NCBI GenBank assembly: GCA_040755415.1
Contig: JBFMAZ010000022.1
Span: 95,575-159,574 of the forward strand
Origin: QYQD01 sp040755415
GTDB lineage: Bacteria; Desulfobacterota; QYQD01
DNA: 64,000 nt
Direction: 5' to 3'
Shown here: in pieces, positions 35,529 through 45,500 of the stretch
Layout of the letters: every line of letters starts with the position of its first letter
Numbering within the stretch: the first letter of the stretch is position 1
Made by a program: the position numbers and the translations under genes
The notes under the pieces: generated by a model
Seen by the model: only the letters and a program-made list of their open reading frames with translations
The model's database searches: none
What the model was told of the DNA's origin: nothing

Positions 35529-35918
35529 TCAGGGGCTCAATAACTGTTCCACCCGCCTCGCCAACTCAGCAGAATCAACCGGCTTGGCAATATAGTCGTC
35601 GGCCTCAGTCATTAGACCCATCTCCTTGGTGTAGGCCGTCTTGAATATAGATTGGTCCACCGCAGTGAGGAGAATGACCGGTATGTGACTCAGCTTTGGA
35701 TCGGACTTAAGAACGACGCACACATCGTACCCATTCATTTCTGGCATCATTACGTCCAGGATAACCAGATCCGGCCCCGCAGCCCGGGCCTTAGCCAGAC
35801 CTTCCCTTCCGTCATGGGCTAAGACAACCTCATAAGCCCTACTCTCAAGGAGAAGTTTGACTGCCGCACAAAAATCAACATCATCATCTACCATCAATAT
35901 TTTTTTACTCACGGCCAT
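35529..35918 (-). CDS. Single-domain response regulator
   Basis: A 129-residue receiver with acidic residues Asp11-Asp13, phosphoacceptor Asp55 (VILDVMMPEMNG) and the conserved Lys in DDYIAKPVDSAE. There is no output domain. The gene is 16 bases upstream of the kinase gene on the same strand, so the two are probably a relay pair. How the signal reaches DNA or enzymes is not shown by the sequence. Confidence 0.93.
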   Translation of the reverse strand: MAVSKKILMVDDDVDFCAAVKLLLESRAYEVVLAHDGREGLAKARAAGPDLVILDVMMPEMNGYDVCVVLKSDPKLSHIPVILLTAVDQSIFKTAYTKEMGLMTEADDYIAKPVDSAELARRVEQLLSP

Positions 35919-36012
35919 ACCTCGCTGTCGAAGTTTTAACCAGGAATGAATCCGAATTAGTCATCAGTTGTTCGTTATCTGTTATTAGTCACTTGCCTTT
36001 GCCACTTCGGGG

Positions 36013-36426
36013 TCAACTCGTGGCAGAACGCCTCTTATCCAAAATCCTCCCCACGCGCTCCAGCAAGACCTTGCTTTCCACAGGCTTTTCCACATAGTCG
36101 TCTACATCAAGCTGCACGCCAGTCTCCAGTTCGTAGCGGCGCTGGCTGACCCCTTCCCTTATGGAGCTGAGGATAATAATCGGCATATGGGCATATTTGG
36201 CACGCCTCGGATCTTTAAGGGCCTTACACACTTCAAAACCATCCATTTTGGGCATAAGAAGATCAAGGATAAGTAGGTCTGGCTGCTCTTCCTTGAGGCG
36301 TGTCAGGCATTCTTCGCCGTTGCAGGCAGTAACTACTGTATAGCCGGCGGATCCGAGTATCATCTCCAGGGTCTCACGCATATCCGGATCGTCGTCTACT
36401 ACCATAATCTTTGCATTCGTTCCCAT
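36013..36426 (-). CDS. Single-domain response regulator
   Basis: A 137-residue receiver starting at the ATG at 36426, which has AGGAGG five bases upstream; a longer frame to 36486 lacks a start signal. Asp11-Asp13, phosphoacceptor Asp55 (LILDLLMPKMDG) and VDDYVEKPVESK are present. No output domain. It lies between metF2 and the second regulator, in the same leftward run of genes. Confidence 0.93.
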   Translation of the reverse strand: MGTNAKIMVVDDDPDMRETLEMILGSAGYTVVTACNGEECLTRLKEEQPDLLILDLLMPKMDGFEVCKALKDPRRAKYAHMPIIILSSIREGVSQRRYELETGVQLDVDDYVEKPVESKVLLERVGRILDKRRSATS

Positions 36427-36503
36427 AAGCCCTCCTTTTGGCCGTTTCGTCGATTCGCGGACCAGAGTCCGTCCTGACCAACGCAATACATGGCATGGCG
36501 AAC

Positions 36504-37421
36504 TTATACTATAGGCCTGGGCAGCAGGCCTGCCTCCTGTACAATCCGGGGCACAATATCTTCCCAGGCTACGGCCATAATATGGGCGCCATGCACCCCT
36601 TCGATCTCCTTGACCTGCTCAATTATCTCGACGGCAATCTTCACGCCTTCTTCTTTGGCGTCCTTTGCCGCCTCCATGCGGGCGACAATCTCCCCGGGAA
36701 CACTGATGCCAGCTACATTTCTGGCCATATACCGCGCCATGCCCACAGATTTGATGGGAATGACCCCTGCCAGTATGTGCACCTTCTGATCTAAGCCTTC
36801 ATCCCTGACCATAGCCATCCAGCGTGAAAATTTCTCTACGTCAAATATACCCTGGGTCTGGATAAAATCCACCCCGGCCTTTACTTTTTTGGCCAGCCTT
36901 CTCACCCTGAATTCAAAGGGATCGGCGAACGGATTGGCCGCAGCGCCAATATAGAGCGGGACATCGCCCGAGATATCCTCTCCGTTCATGAACTTCTTCT
37001 CATCGCGCATCCTTTTAACCGTCTGTATGAGCTGGATGGAATCAATATCGTAGACGCCTTTCGCCTGAGGATGATTGCCGAATTTCTGATGGTCACCGGA
37101 TAGGCAAAGCAGATTACGGACTCCCAGCGCCACGGCGCCCAGGATATCGCTCTGAATGGCAATCCGGTTACGGTCACGCACCACCATTTGCATAACCGGC
37201 TCAAGGTTCATTTCTCTCAACAGAACGCAACCGCTGAGACTGGACATTCTTACAATCGCTGTTTGGTTATCCGTTATATTCAGGGCATCACAGCATGACT
37301 TAAGGATTTCCCCCTTACGCTTAATAACCTGGGCTGAGGTTCCCTTGGGGGGACCGCATTCCGATGTTACGGCGAACTGACCGGTGGTTAATATCTTTTC
37401 CAGATTGCTGCCTGACTTCAT
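36504..37421 (-). CDS. metF: Methylene-tetrahydrofolate reductase, MetF subunit (pair 2)
   Basis: A 305-residue MetF. It shows AVTSECGPPKGTSAQV, NITDNQTAIVRMSSLSGCVL, VVRDRNRIAIQSDILG and LSGDHQKFGNHPQAKG. The ATG at 37421 overlaps the metV2 stop as ATGA, which fixes the start and implies translational coupling. It belongs to the module hdrC1-hdrA1-mvhD-a-metV2-metF2, in which electrons from HdrA/MvhD are expected to reach MetF through MetV. Confidence 0.94.
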   Translation of the reverse strand: MKSGSNLEKILTTGQFAVTSECGPPKGTSAQVIKRKGEILKSCCDALNITDNQTAIVRMSSLSGCVLLREMNLEPVMQMVVRDRNRIAIQSDILGAVALGVRNLLCLSGDHQKFGNHPQAKGVYDIDSIQLIQTVKRMRDEKKFMNGEDISGDVPLYIGAAANPFADPFEFRVRRLAKKVKAGVDFIQTQGIFDVEKFSRWMAMVRDEGLDQKVHILAGVIPIKSVGMARYMARNVAGISVPGEIVARMEAAKDAKEEGVKIAVEIIEQVKEIEGVHGAHIMAVAWEDIVPRIVQEAGLLPRPIV

Positions 37422-38086
37422 ACCTTCAGATCCTCTCTTACAATCTTCCGCGGGCCTCCGTGGGGGCTTACCGACCAATCTTTTATAGGAAGTATTTCAT
37501 CCAGCCTATCCAATCGATTTAGACCCTTCAGGCGGTCGTAGATTAAATGCCACACGCAGTCCACGTCTCGACTTATCTCACATTTTCCATGGACCGAGCC
37601 GCCGCAAGGGCCGTTAAAAAGACCTTTCGAGCACCGGGCCACCGGACATAATCCGCCGGTCAAGTCCAATATACAGTCTCCACAACCAGCGCAGCGTTCG
37701 GACCAAACCCCGTGTTCTTCAGCCACACCCATGAATCTGGTATTTAGCGCCGGCAATACAATGGCCTGCGAGAACTTATCCGCCAGGAAATTGACCCCCA
37801 CACCGCAGGCCATGGACAGGACAGCATCAAATTGCCCAACGGAATCAGAGAGTTCCTGAAGATATTCCGGGTCACACTGTCTAACCAGGGTCCTTTCCAC
37901 GATCTCAACGGCCTGCCCCTTTTTCTTACGATCCATGCGGATCAGGGAGGACAGGATTTCAACCTCTTTGGCCCCGCCGGCAAAACATACGGTTACGCAC
38001 GTGCCGCAGCCGAGGACTAATATCTTTTGGAATCCTTCCAGCATCTCCATAATTTCCGCAAATGGTTTCTGTTCAGCGACAATCAT
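37418..38086 (-). CDS. metV: MetV iron-sulfur subunit of methylene-THF reductase (pair 2)
   Basis: A 222-residue MetV with VLGCGTCVTVCFAGG, CAGCGDCILDLTGGLCPVARC and LFNGPCGGSVHGKCEI. It starts two bases after the mvhD-a stop and overlaps metF2 by four bases, so the three genes are tightly coupled. The order mvhD-metV-metF indicates that MvhD passes electrons toward the reductase. Confidence 0.94.
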   Translation of the reverse strand: MIVAEQKPFAEIMEMLEGFQKILVLGCGTCVTVCFAGGAKEVEILSSLIRMDRKKKGQAVEIVERTLVRQCDPEYLQELSDSVGQFDAVLSMACGVGVNFLADKFSQAIVLPALNTRFMGVAEEHGVWSERCAGCGDCILDLTGGLCPVARCSKGLFNGPCGGSVHGKCEISRDVDCVWHLIYDRLKGLNRLDRLDEILPIKDWSVSPHGGPRKIVREDLKV

Positions 38087-38088
38087 CC

Positions 38089-38502
38089 TTAATCTCCTCG
38101 TAACGGACTTGGCCCTAGTTTTTTTATCCGATCTACCATTTCCCTGGCCACCTCCGCAAAGCGCCCGCCCTGGGACGCGGACATATTATACATTTCCACC
38201 CTTTCCGGCTCAATGCCCAGGTCGCGCAAGAGCCCTTTGACGTATTGAACCCGTTTTTTCGCCTTGAGATTTCCGGTCTGGAAATGGCATTCCCCTTCCA
38301 GGCAACCGGCCACATAGACACCATCCGCCCCATCCTCCAAGGCCCTGAGGATATGGATGACATCAACCCTTCCGGTACAAGGCACCCGCACGATCCGGAT
38401 ATTAGGTGGGTATTGCAATCGGGCTGAACCTGCCAGGTCAGCAGCCGAGTATGCTCAGTACTTACAACAAAAGGCCACAACTGCGGGGCTAAAATCTTTC
38501 AA
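38089..38502 (-). CDS. mvhD: MvhD-type iron-sulfur protein with selenocysteine (mvhD-a)
   Basis: A 137-residue frame if the TGA at 38457-38455 is read as selenocysteine (residue 16). The start is the TTG at 38502, preceded by GAGGCGG and overlapping the hdrA1 stop (TTGA). The N-terminus reads MKDFSPAVVAFCCKY, then Sec, then AYSAADLAGSARLQYPP, where mvhD-b has CTYCTYTAADMAG; the TGA therefore replaces the second cysteine of the pair. The other cluster cysteines (VPCTGR, VAGCLEGECHF) are kept. MvhD carries a [2Fe-2S] cluster and links HdrA to a partner, here probably MetV. Without read-through the gene would look like a 109-residue fragment. Confidence 0.88.
38422..38457 (-). promoter_or_regulatory. 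Sec codon and SECIS-like hairpin of mvhD-a
   Basis: TGA at 38457-38455. Eight bases later a stem-loop forms: GGCTG (38446-38442) pairs with CAGCC (38426-38422), and inside it GACCT pairs with AGGTT around a GGC loop, with a two-base bulge. A G-rich apical loop at about 20 bases from the TGA fits bacterial SECIS geometry. Confidence 0.75.
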
Positions 38503-41500
38503 CTTACCGCCTCTCTCAACAGGGCAGTGCATCCGGCAATGACCTGTTTGTCTGTAAGATACTTAAAACTTATAGCCTTAGCCGGGCATTCGGCCACGCA
38601 GATCCCGCATCCCTGACAAGCGGCGGGATCGATCTCAGCCTTGCCCTGCGCATTAATGACCGGGACATGGTAGGGACAGAGCCTGACACAGGTCAGACAG
38701 GCTATACATAGCCCGGGGTTCACAGAGGCTACCGCACCTTCGATATCCCGGTAGCCTTTGGCCAGAAGGGATGTCGCCCTTCCGGCCGCAGCCCTGGCCT
38801 GGGCGATACTCTCCTCGATCGGCTTGGGATAATGGGCCAGGCCACAGACAAATACGCCCTCAGTGGCCAGGTCAATTGGCCGCAGTTTCACGTGGGCCTC
38901 AATAAAAAATCCGTCCTCACTTACCGGGACCTTGAACAACCCGGCCAAGGCCTTCTGATCTCCCGGCTCGATAGCGGTAGCCAATGATATGAAATCAGGA
39001 TACAACTCCAGTCGTTCGCCCAGAAGCCTATCGGTAACCGACACTTTCAGCCGGCTCGAACCCGTGGCATCCGTCACTGCCTGCACCTGTGGTCTGTCCT
39101 CCCGATCATAGCGCAAGAAGATAATACCGGCCTCCCTGGCCCGACGATAAAGATCTTCCCGTTTACCATAGGTCCGCAGGTCACGGTAAAGGATGTATAT
39201 CTCTATCCCGGGATTCGCTCTTTTTAATTCGAGGGCGGTTTGTATACTATGTGTACAACAGATACGGCTGCAATAGGGCCGCTGATCGTCACGGGAACCC
39301 ACACACTGGATAAAGACAGCCAACTGCGCCCCTTTGATCATCCCGCCGTCTCCGGCGATTGCCCCATCCAGCTCATGCCATCGGTAGACACGCGGATGTT
39401 CACCGTAAAGGTATTCCCCTGTCTCCGCCGCTTGTCCCCCCGTGGCCAGAATAGCCGCGCCATGCTTAACCTTCCACAATGTGCCGTCCGCTGTCGAGAT
39501 TATCGTCGTCTCAAAATTGCCGACCGAACCGGAGACATTTTTCACCTCCGCCTGGAGATAAACCTTGATAAGGGGATGAGATTTGGCCGCCTCCACTAGG
39601 CTGGCCAGATAAGCCTGGACGTCTTCGCCCCGCCATGTCCTTCGCAATAGGCGCGCCTGCCCCCCAAGCCCATCACCCTTTTCTACCAAATGGACGTGAT
39701 AGCCCTGTTCGGCCACCTCCAGGGCACTGACCATCCCGGCTACGCCGCCGCCCACCACAAGAACGGATCGATCGGCGGGCATTCTTAAGGTCGGCAGGGC
39801 CTCCGCCTGGCAAATCTTTGCCACGGCCATACGGATCAGGGCTTTTGCCTTTTCCGTGGCTGCTTCCGGCTCATTCCGGTGGACCCATGAGCCCTGATCC
39901 CGGATATTGACCAACTCAAAAAGGTATTTATTGAGACCGGCCTCGCGCAGGGTCTCCTGGAATATCGGTTCGTGAGTCCGGGGGCTGCATGATGCTATCA
40001 CCACCCGGTTCAGCTTGTGCTCCTTAATGACGTTCTTCATCTTCTCCTGGGTGTCCTGGGAGCAGGTGAAGAGATTGGCCTCGATGTAGGTTACACTGGG
40101 AAGCCCGCCGGCGTATGTACGTACCGCCTCAACATCGATTACGCCTGCGATATTGATACCGCAGTGGCAGACAAAGATACCGACACGCGGTTCATCACCG
40201 GAGACATCCAACTCCTCGGGATAGGTTTTTTCCCTGGATATAGTGTGCCGCACCTCGCTCAGGAGCGTGGCTGACCCGCAGGCGGCGGCGCTGGCCTCCA
40301 TGACCGACTGCGGGATGTCCTTAGGCCCCTCGGAGGCCCCGCACACGTAAATCCCGGGTCGCGAGGTCGCAATCGGCGAGAGGTCGCCGGTAGTAATAAA
40401 TCCGTAGGGGTCCACCTCCAGATTAAGCCTCTCAGCCAGATCGATCATGTTACCGGCCGGTTTGAGGCCTGCAGACAGAACCACCATGTCAAAGGGTTCC
40501 GCGATTATCCGGCCGTCCTCCAGGGCATAGCGGAGCAGAAGACCCCCGTCCTCAAGCGGACTGATGTTATGGATGCGGGACCGGACAAAACGCACCCCGC
40601 TTTCATGTGCGGCCCGCCTCTGATACCGGTCAAAATCCTTGCCGGCAGTACGCATATCCATGAAAAATATGGCTGTATCGAGCGGCTCCACACTGTGCTC
40701 CTTGGCAATAACCGCCTCCTTTATCGCGTACATACAGCAGACCGCCGAGCAGTAACGATTGGTCCTGTCCCTCGACCCCATGCACTGTAACCAGGCGATC
40801 TTTTTGGGGGGAGTCCCGTCAGACGGCCTTAGCAGGTGGCCGCGAGAAGGGCCGGTAGCACTCAGAATCCGCTCAAATTCAAGACTGGTCACAATATTTG
40901 GAGAATTGGCATATTGGAATACGGTCCCAACCGAGAGGCCACACCCTGTAGCCAGGACGATTGAGCCTACGTCGATAATTACCTCCTGATCGCTTTGCGT
41001 AAAATCGACGGCCTGGGTCGGGCAATACTTGGCACAGGCCCCGCATCTGCCCGGTTTGTTGAGCCAGATGCAGTTTACAGGATCAATGGCATATTTTAAG
41101 GGAACGGCCTGGGGATATTGAATATAAGCCGCCTTTCTGACGGCCAGGCCGGCGTTGAACTCGTCTTTCACCTTCTTGGGGCACTTTTCAGCGCAGGTCC
41201 CGCAAGCAATACATTTTGTCTCGTCAATGTACCGCGGATGACGGATTATCTTTACCCTGAAATGACCTGCCGAGCCGGCGATCTCCTTCACCTCGGAAAG
41301 AGTAAGTATCTCTATATTCAAATGCCGCCCGCACTCGACCAGCTTGGGGGACAGGATACACATCGAACAGTCGTTAGTGGGAAAGGTCTTATCCAACTGG
41401 GCCATGACACCGCCGATGGCCGCTGTCCGCTCTACCAGATAGACGAAATATCCGGAATTCGCCAGGTCCAGCGAGGCCTGCACGCCGGCTATCCCGCCAC

Positions 41501-41558
41501 CCACAACCAGTACCGCACCTATCTTGGAATCGACAACAGCCTTCACCTTATTTGCCAC
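38499..41558 (-). CDS. hdrA: HdrA-like flavin electron-transfer protein, duplicated architecture (hdrA1)
   Basis: A 1019-residue protein, much longer than the roughly 650-residue archaeal HdrA. An N-terminal flavoprotein module (VLVVGGGIAGVQASLDLANSG at 16-36, cluster cysteines Cys64/Cys67 in TNDCSMCILSPKL, then CIACGTCAEKCPKK) is followed near 465 by VGIFVCHCGINIAGVIDV, the classical HdrA beginning, and a second FAD site (VLVVGGGVAGMVSALEVAE). Two [4Fe-4S] motifs close the protein (CIACLTCVRLCPYH, CQGCGICVAECPAK). HdrA flavins bifurcate or transfer electrons among ferredoxin, NAD(P)H-linked and other partners. It overlaps hdrC1 by 11 bases and mvhD-a by four. Confidence 0.93.
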   Translation of the reverse strand: MANKVKAVVDSKIGAVLVVGGGIAGVQASLDLANSGYFVYLVERTAAIGGVMAQLDKTFPTNDCSMCILSPKLVECGRHLNIEILTLSEVKEIAGSAGHFRVKIIRHPRYIDETKCIACGTCAEKCPKKVKDEFNAGLAVRKAAYIQYPQAVPLKYAIDPVNCIWLNKPGRCGACAKYCPTQAVDFTQSDQEVIIDVGSIVLATGCGLSVGTVFQYANSPNIVTSLEFERILSATGPSRGHLLRPSDGTPPKKIAWLQCMGSRDRTNRYCSAVCCMYAIKEAVIAKEHSVEPLDTAIFFMDMRTAGKDFDRYQRRAAHESGVRFVRSRIHNISPLEDGGLLLRYALEDGRIIAEPFDMVVLSAGLKPAGNMIDLAERLNLEVDPYGFITTGDLSPIATSRPGIYVCGASEGPKDIPQSVMEASAAACGSATLLSEVRHTISREKTYPEELDVSGDEPRVGIFVCHCGINIAGVIDVEAVRTYAGGLPSVTYIEANLFTCSQDTQEKMKNVIKEHKLNRVVIASCSPRTHEPIFQETLREAGLNKYLFELVNIRDQGSWVHRNEPEAATEKAKALIRMAVAKICQAEALPTLRMPADRSVLVVGGGVAGMVSALEVAEQGYHVHLVEKGDGLGGQARLLRRTWRGEDVQAYLASLVEAAKSHPLIKVYLQAEVKNVSGSVGNFETTIISTADGTLWKVKHGAAILATGGQAAETGEYLYGEHPRVYRWHELDGAIAGDGGMIKGAQLAVFIQCVGSRDDQRPYCSRICCTHSIQTALELKRANPGIEIYILYRDLRTYGKREDLYRRAREAGIIFLRYDREDRPQVQAVTDATGSSRLKVSVTDRLLGERLELYPDFISLATAIEPGDQKALAGLFKVPVSEDGFFIEAHVKLRPIDLATEGVFVCGLAHYPKPIEESIAQARAAAGRATSLLAKGYRDIEGAVASVNPGLCIACLTCVRLCPYHVPVINAQGKAEIDPAACQGCGICVAECPAKAISFKYLTDKQVIAGCTALLREAVS

Positions 41559-42030
41559 CTATACAATGGGCGTATGCCTTCCGAAGGAGTTCTTCGGGAC
41601 TCAAAAGTTGCTCCTGCCCCCTTTCTGCAAGGAAAGAATTCAACATCTCCGTTCGAAACTGTTGACCAAGCCTCTCCAACTGTTGCCACCTGGCCTGGAA
41701 AGAAACGGGAATGTAGCCGTTTTCCAGCGCCATCTGACGGATAACCACCATGGCCTCGCTGAACCTCACATCCTGGGGGCAGACAAAAGAACAGGTATTG
41801 CAAAGAGAACAATACCATATCATGTCCGACGAGAGCACCTGCTTTTTATGCCCGAGAAGGATCATATGAATGATCTTTCGCGGATCAAAATCCTCCCTGA
41901 CCCCGCTCACCGGGCAACTGGCCGTACATGTGCCACAGGCAAAACAACGTTTGATGCTGTCCCCCCCCAACCTTCGGGCCAGATCGAATTTGAATTGCGG
42001 ATCAATCTCACTCTTGGTCATAGCCGACAT
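41548..42030 (-). CDS. hdrC: HdrC-like iron-sulfur protein (hdrC1)
   Basis: A 160-residue protein with two [4Fe-4S] motifs, CFACGTCTASCPVSG (29-43) and CSLCNTCSFVCPQD (about 74-87), separated by DPRKIIHMILLGHK, the HdrC signature. The C-terminal third is helical and acidic. It overlaps the following hdrA1. No HdrB is present in this module, so HdrC1 probably docks onto HdrA1 as an electron wire rather than forming a heterodisulfide site. Confidence 0.93.
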   Translation of the reverse strand: MSAMTKSEIDPQFKFDLARRLGGDSIKRCFACGTCTASCPVSGVREDFDPRKIIHMILLGHKKQVLSSDMIWYCSLCNTCSFVCPQDVRFSEAMVVIRQMALENGYIPVSFQARWQQLERLGQQFRTEMLNSFLAERGQEQLLSPEELLRKAYAHCIGGK

Positions 42031-42072
42031 ATAATTTCTCCCCTGCTGACCGTTCTCTACGTAAAAACAATC

Positions 42073-42525
42073 TTATTTCAACGGATTGGGCCCTAACTTC
42101 TCTGCCCTTTCCGTCATCTCACGCACCGCATTGACAAAGCCATGTGGATCCGAGGCACCGATATGAAACATCTCCAGGCGGTCACCGCCCAGCCCGATTT
42201 CCTCCAAAAGCGTCTTGGCATAAGCTACCCGCTCTGCGGCCCGCAAATTTCCCTCCACAAAGTGGCAACTGCCTACCTCGCAGCCTCCCACGAATACAGT
42301 ATCCGCCCCGGCCTCAAAGGCCTTGAGTATATGCAGGATAGAGACTCTGCCGGTACACGGGTATTTGACCACCCGCACCGTGGCCGGATACTGCAAACGC
42401 TGGGAACCGGCCATATCGGCAGCCGTATAGGTGCAATAAGTGCATACCAGCGCCTCAACTTTGGGCTGGGGTCCCTTTCCCGCCTCCGGCTCCGCCAGCC
42501 TCGTTCCTTGTTGCTCCATTTTCAA
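42073..42525 (-). CDS. mvhD: MvhD-type [2Fe-2S] protein, all-cysteine form (mvhD-b)
   Basis: A 150-residue protein with Cys28 and Cys31 (ALVCTYCTYTAADMAG), KYPCTGRVSILHILKAF and VGGCEVGSCHFVEGN. These give the five conserved cysteine positions of the family. Unlike mvhD-a and mvhD-c it has no in-frame TGA. It stands between hdrA2 (14 bases upstream) and hdrC1 (42 bases downstream), so it could serve either HdrA. Confidence 0.94.
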   Translation of the reverse strand: MKMEQQGTRLAEPEAGKGPQPKVEALVCTYCTYTAADMAGSQRLQYPATVRVVKYPCTGRVSILHILKAFEAGADTVFVGGCEVGSCHFVEGNLRAAERVAYAKTLLEEIGLGGDRLEMFHIGASDPHGFVNAVREMTERAEKLGPNPLK

Positions 42526-42539
42526 CCTTATCCCTTTTC

Positions 42540-45500
42540 TTACCCCGCTGCCGCGTCAAGCCTGTACAGCGCGCTTATCTTGGCAATATACTGCTCCTCC
42601 GTATTGTGGCCGACCACAATGGCCCCGCGCGGACAGGCGCTGGCGCAATTGCCGCAGCCCTGGCAGGCAGCGGCGTCGATTACAATAACCCCCTCCTCTT
42701 CATCCACCCTCGGCACCCCATAAGGACAGGTACGCACACAGGTCAGGCAGAGAATACACTTTTCCGCATCAACCTGCGCCACATCCCCGCCGGCAAACAT
42801 CTTCTTTTTAGACAGGATAGTACAGGCCCTGGAAACCGCGCCTTTGGCCTGGGCAATGGATTCATCCACGAACTTAGGACCATGCGCCAGGCCACAAAGG
42901 AAAAAGCCGGCATTAACAAAATCAAGCGGCCTCAATTTCAGGTGCGCCTCCATGAAAAACCCGTCCTGATCAAGCGGCAATTTTAAGACATTTGCCAACT
43001 CGAAGCTCCAGGGATGCGGCCGGATGGCGGCACTCAGCACCAGACGCTCGACCTCAATCTCTAACTCAGTCCCAAGGTTCTGGTCGTAGACATTGACGGT
43101 CAGTTTGCCATCTCTTTCAATTACCCGGGGCCTTCTTTCCGGTTCATAACGAATAAACCGGATGCCTTCTTCGCGTGCTTTCTTGTAAAAGACCTCTTTG
43201 AAGGCAAACGTCCGCATGTCCCTGAACAAAATGTAGATATTGGAATGCGGGTTAAGTGCCTTCAGCTTGCGGCTGTTTTTTATGGCCGCGGTGCAGCAGG
43301 TGCGGCTGCAATAGGGGTGCGTTTCATCCCTGGAACCAACGCACTGGATCATGGCTACGTTTTTGATACCCCTCAGTTCATTTGCACCCGCGGCCAATTG
43401 CTGCTCAAATTCCCTTTGGGTGAGCACCCGGTCATTGCTACCGTATAAGTATTCCTGCGGCTTATATTCCTCACCGCCTGTAGCGATGATCGCTGCTCCG
43501 TAGGAGACCGTGTGGACCTCCCCGTCTGCGGAAATCCGGCTCTTGAAATGGCCGATGTGCCCGCTGCAGTCAACTACGTTAGCCCTGGTATAGACCGTAA
43601 CAAGCGGATGCTTTTTAATGTTTTCAATCAAACCGGCGACGTACCCGGCCGGGCTAGCCCCGTCTTCCGTATAGTGGATAAATCTGGCATTGCCGCCCAG
43701 CTCGTCCGATCTTTCCACAAGGCACGTTTCGTAACCGTTTTCGGCCAGGGTCAGGGCGGCAGTCAGTCCGGCCACACCTCCCCCCACCACCAGGGCCTTG
43801 GGGATAACCTCAAAAGAGGTGTCCGAAAGGGGCTCCAAACGGCCCGCACGGGCCACAGACATCCGTACCAGATCCTTTGCCTTTGTCGTGGCAGCTTCGC
43901 CCTGTCCGGCATGGACCCAGGAGGCCTGGTCACGAATATTGGCCATCTCAAAGAGATACTTGTTGAGACCGGCCTCCCTCAGGGTCTCCTGAAAGAGGGC
44001 CTCATGGGTACGGGGTGAGCAGGAGGCCACCACTACACGGTTCAGCCCGTGCTCTTCGATAGCCTTTTTCATCTCCTGTTGACTATCAGTAGAGCATGTA
44101 AAGAGGTAATCCGTGGCATAGACGACACCGGGCAGGGACCGGGAATATTCGGCTACGGCCCTGACGTCAATCACTCCGGCAATATTGATCCCGCAGTGAC
44201 AGACAAAAACGCCGATGCGGGGCGCATGGCCGACCACCTGTTTTTCTTCCGGATATACCTTCTCCTTGATCATCGTGCCCCTGGCCTCCGCCAGGAGGCA
44301 GGCTGCTGCGCCGGCCGCACTGCTGGCCTGAATAACGGTATCCGGTATGTCCTTGGGACTCTGGAAGGCGCCGCTGACGAAGAGGCCTTCGCGCGAGGTA
44401 GAAACGAGGTCCAGGGGTAGTGTCCGGCAGAAACCGAACTCGTTCAGCGCAATTCCCAGCTTCCCGGCCAGAGCCTGAAAACCGGAATTAGGACGGAGCC
44501 CCACCGAAAGGATGACCAGATCAAATACCTCTGTCTGGATCTGGCCAGAGGCATCCACATAACTAATCTCGAGGGTCTTGTCCCGGGTATTCTCTACCAC
44601 CTTAGAGACCATGGACCTGATATAGCGCACCCCGCCTTCGCAGCGAGCCCGCTCGTAATACCGGTCAAAACCCTTGCCCTGGGCACGGATGTCAATGTAA
44701 AAGATCGTTGGCTCTATCTCGTGGTCGTGATCCCTGGAGATCAAGGCCTGCTTGGTAGCATACATGCAACAGACATAAGAACAATACTCGCAGCCCACCG
44801 TGGCGTCCCGCGAACCCACACATTGAATCCACGCGATTTTTTTGGGCACACAGCCATCCGAAGGTCGCTGAATGTGCCCGCCGAATGGACCGCCGGCGGA
44901 AAGGATGCGCTCATAGTCCAGACTGGTCAGGACATTGGCGTAGCGACCATAGCCATATTCGCCCTTCAGCCGGGCGTCAAAGGTCTCAAAACCGGGGGCC
45001 AGTATAACGGCTCCCGCTTCAATCCCGATGACCTCATCCTGCTGTTCAAAATCTACGGCCTTATTCGGGCAGAATTTTTCACAGGCGCGGCATCTTCCCT
45101 TTTGGAAATAGATGCAGCTTTCCTTGTCGATTGTATAAACGAGCGGAATGGCCTGGGCAAAGGTCAGATAGATGGCCTTTCTCTGCCCCAGTCCCTGATT
45201 AAACTCGTCAGCCACTTTTTTCGGACATTTACTGGCACAAAGGCCACAGCCGATACACTTCTGTGCATCCACATAACGGGCCTTCTTACGAATACTAACC
45301 TGGAAATCACCGGGATTCCCGCGGATATCCAGGACTTCCGCATAGCTCAGGATCTCAATGTTCGGGTTTTTGGCCACTTCAATCAATTTTGGCGACAGCA
45401 TGCAGGTCGAACAGTCGTTCGTGGGAAAGGTCTTGTCCAACTGGGCCATAACCCCGCCGATGCTGGGCCGCTCTTCGACAAGATAGACCTTGAACCCGGA

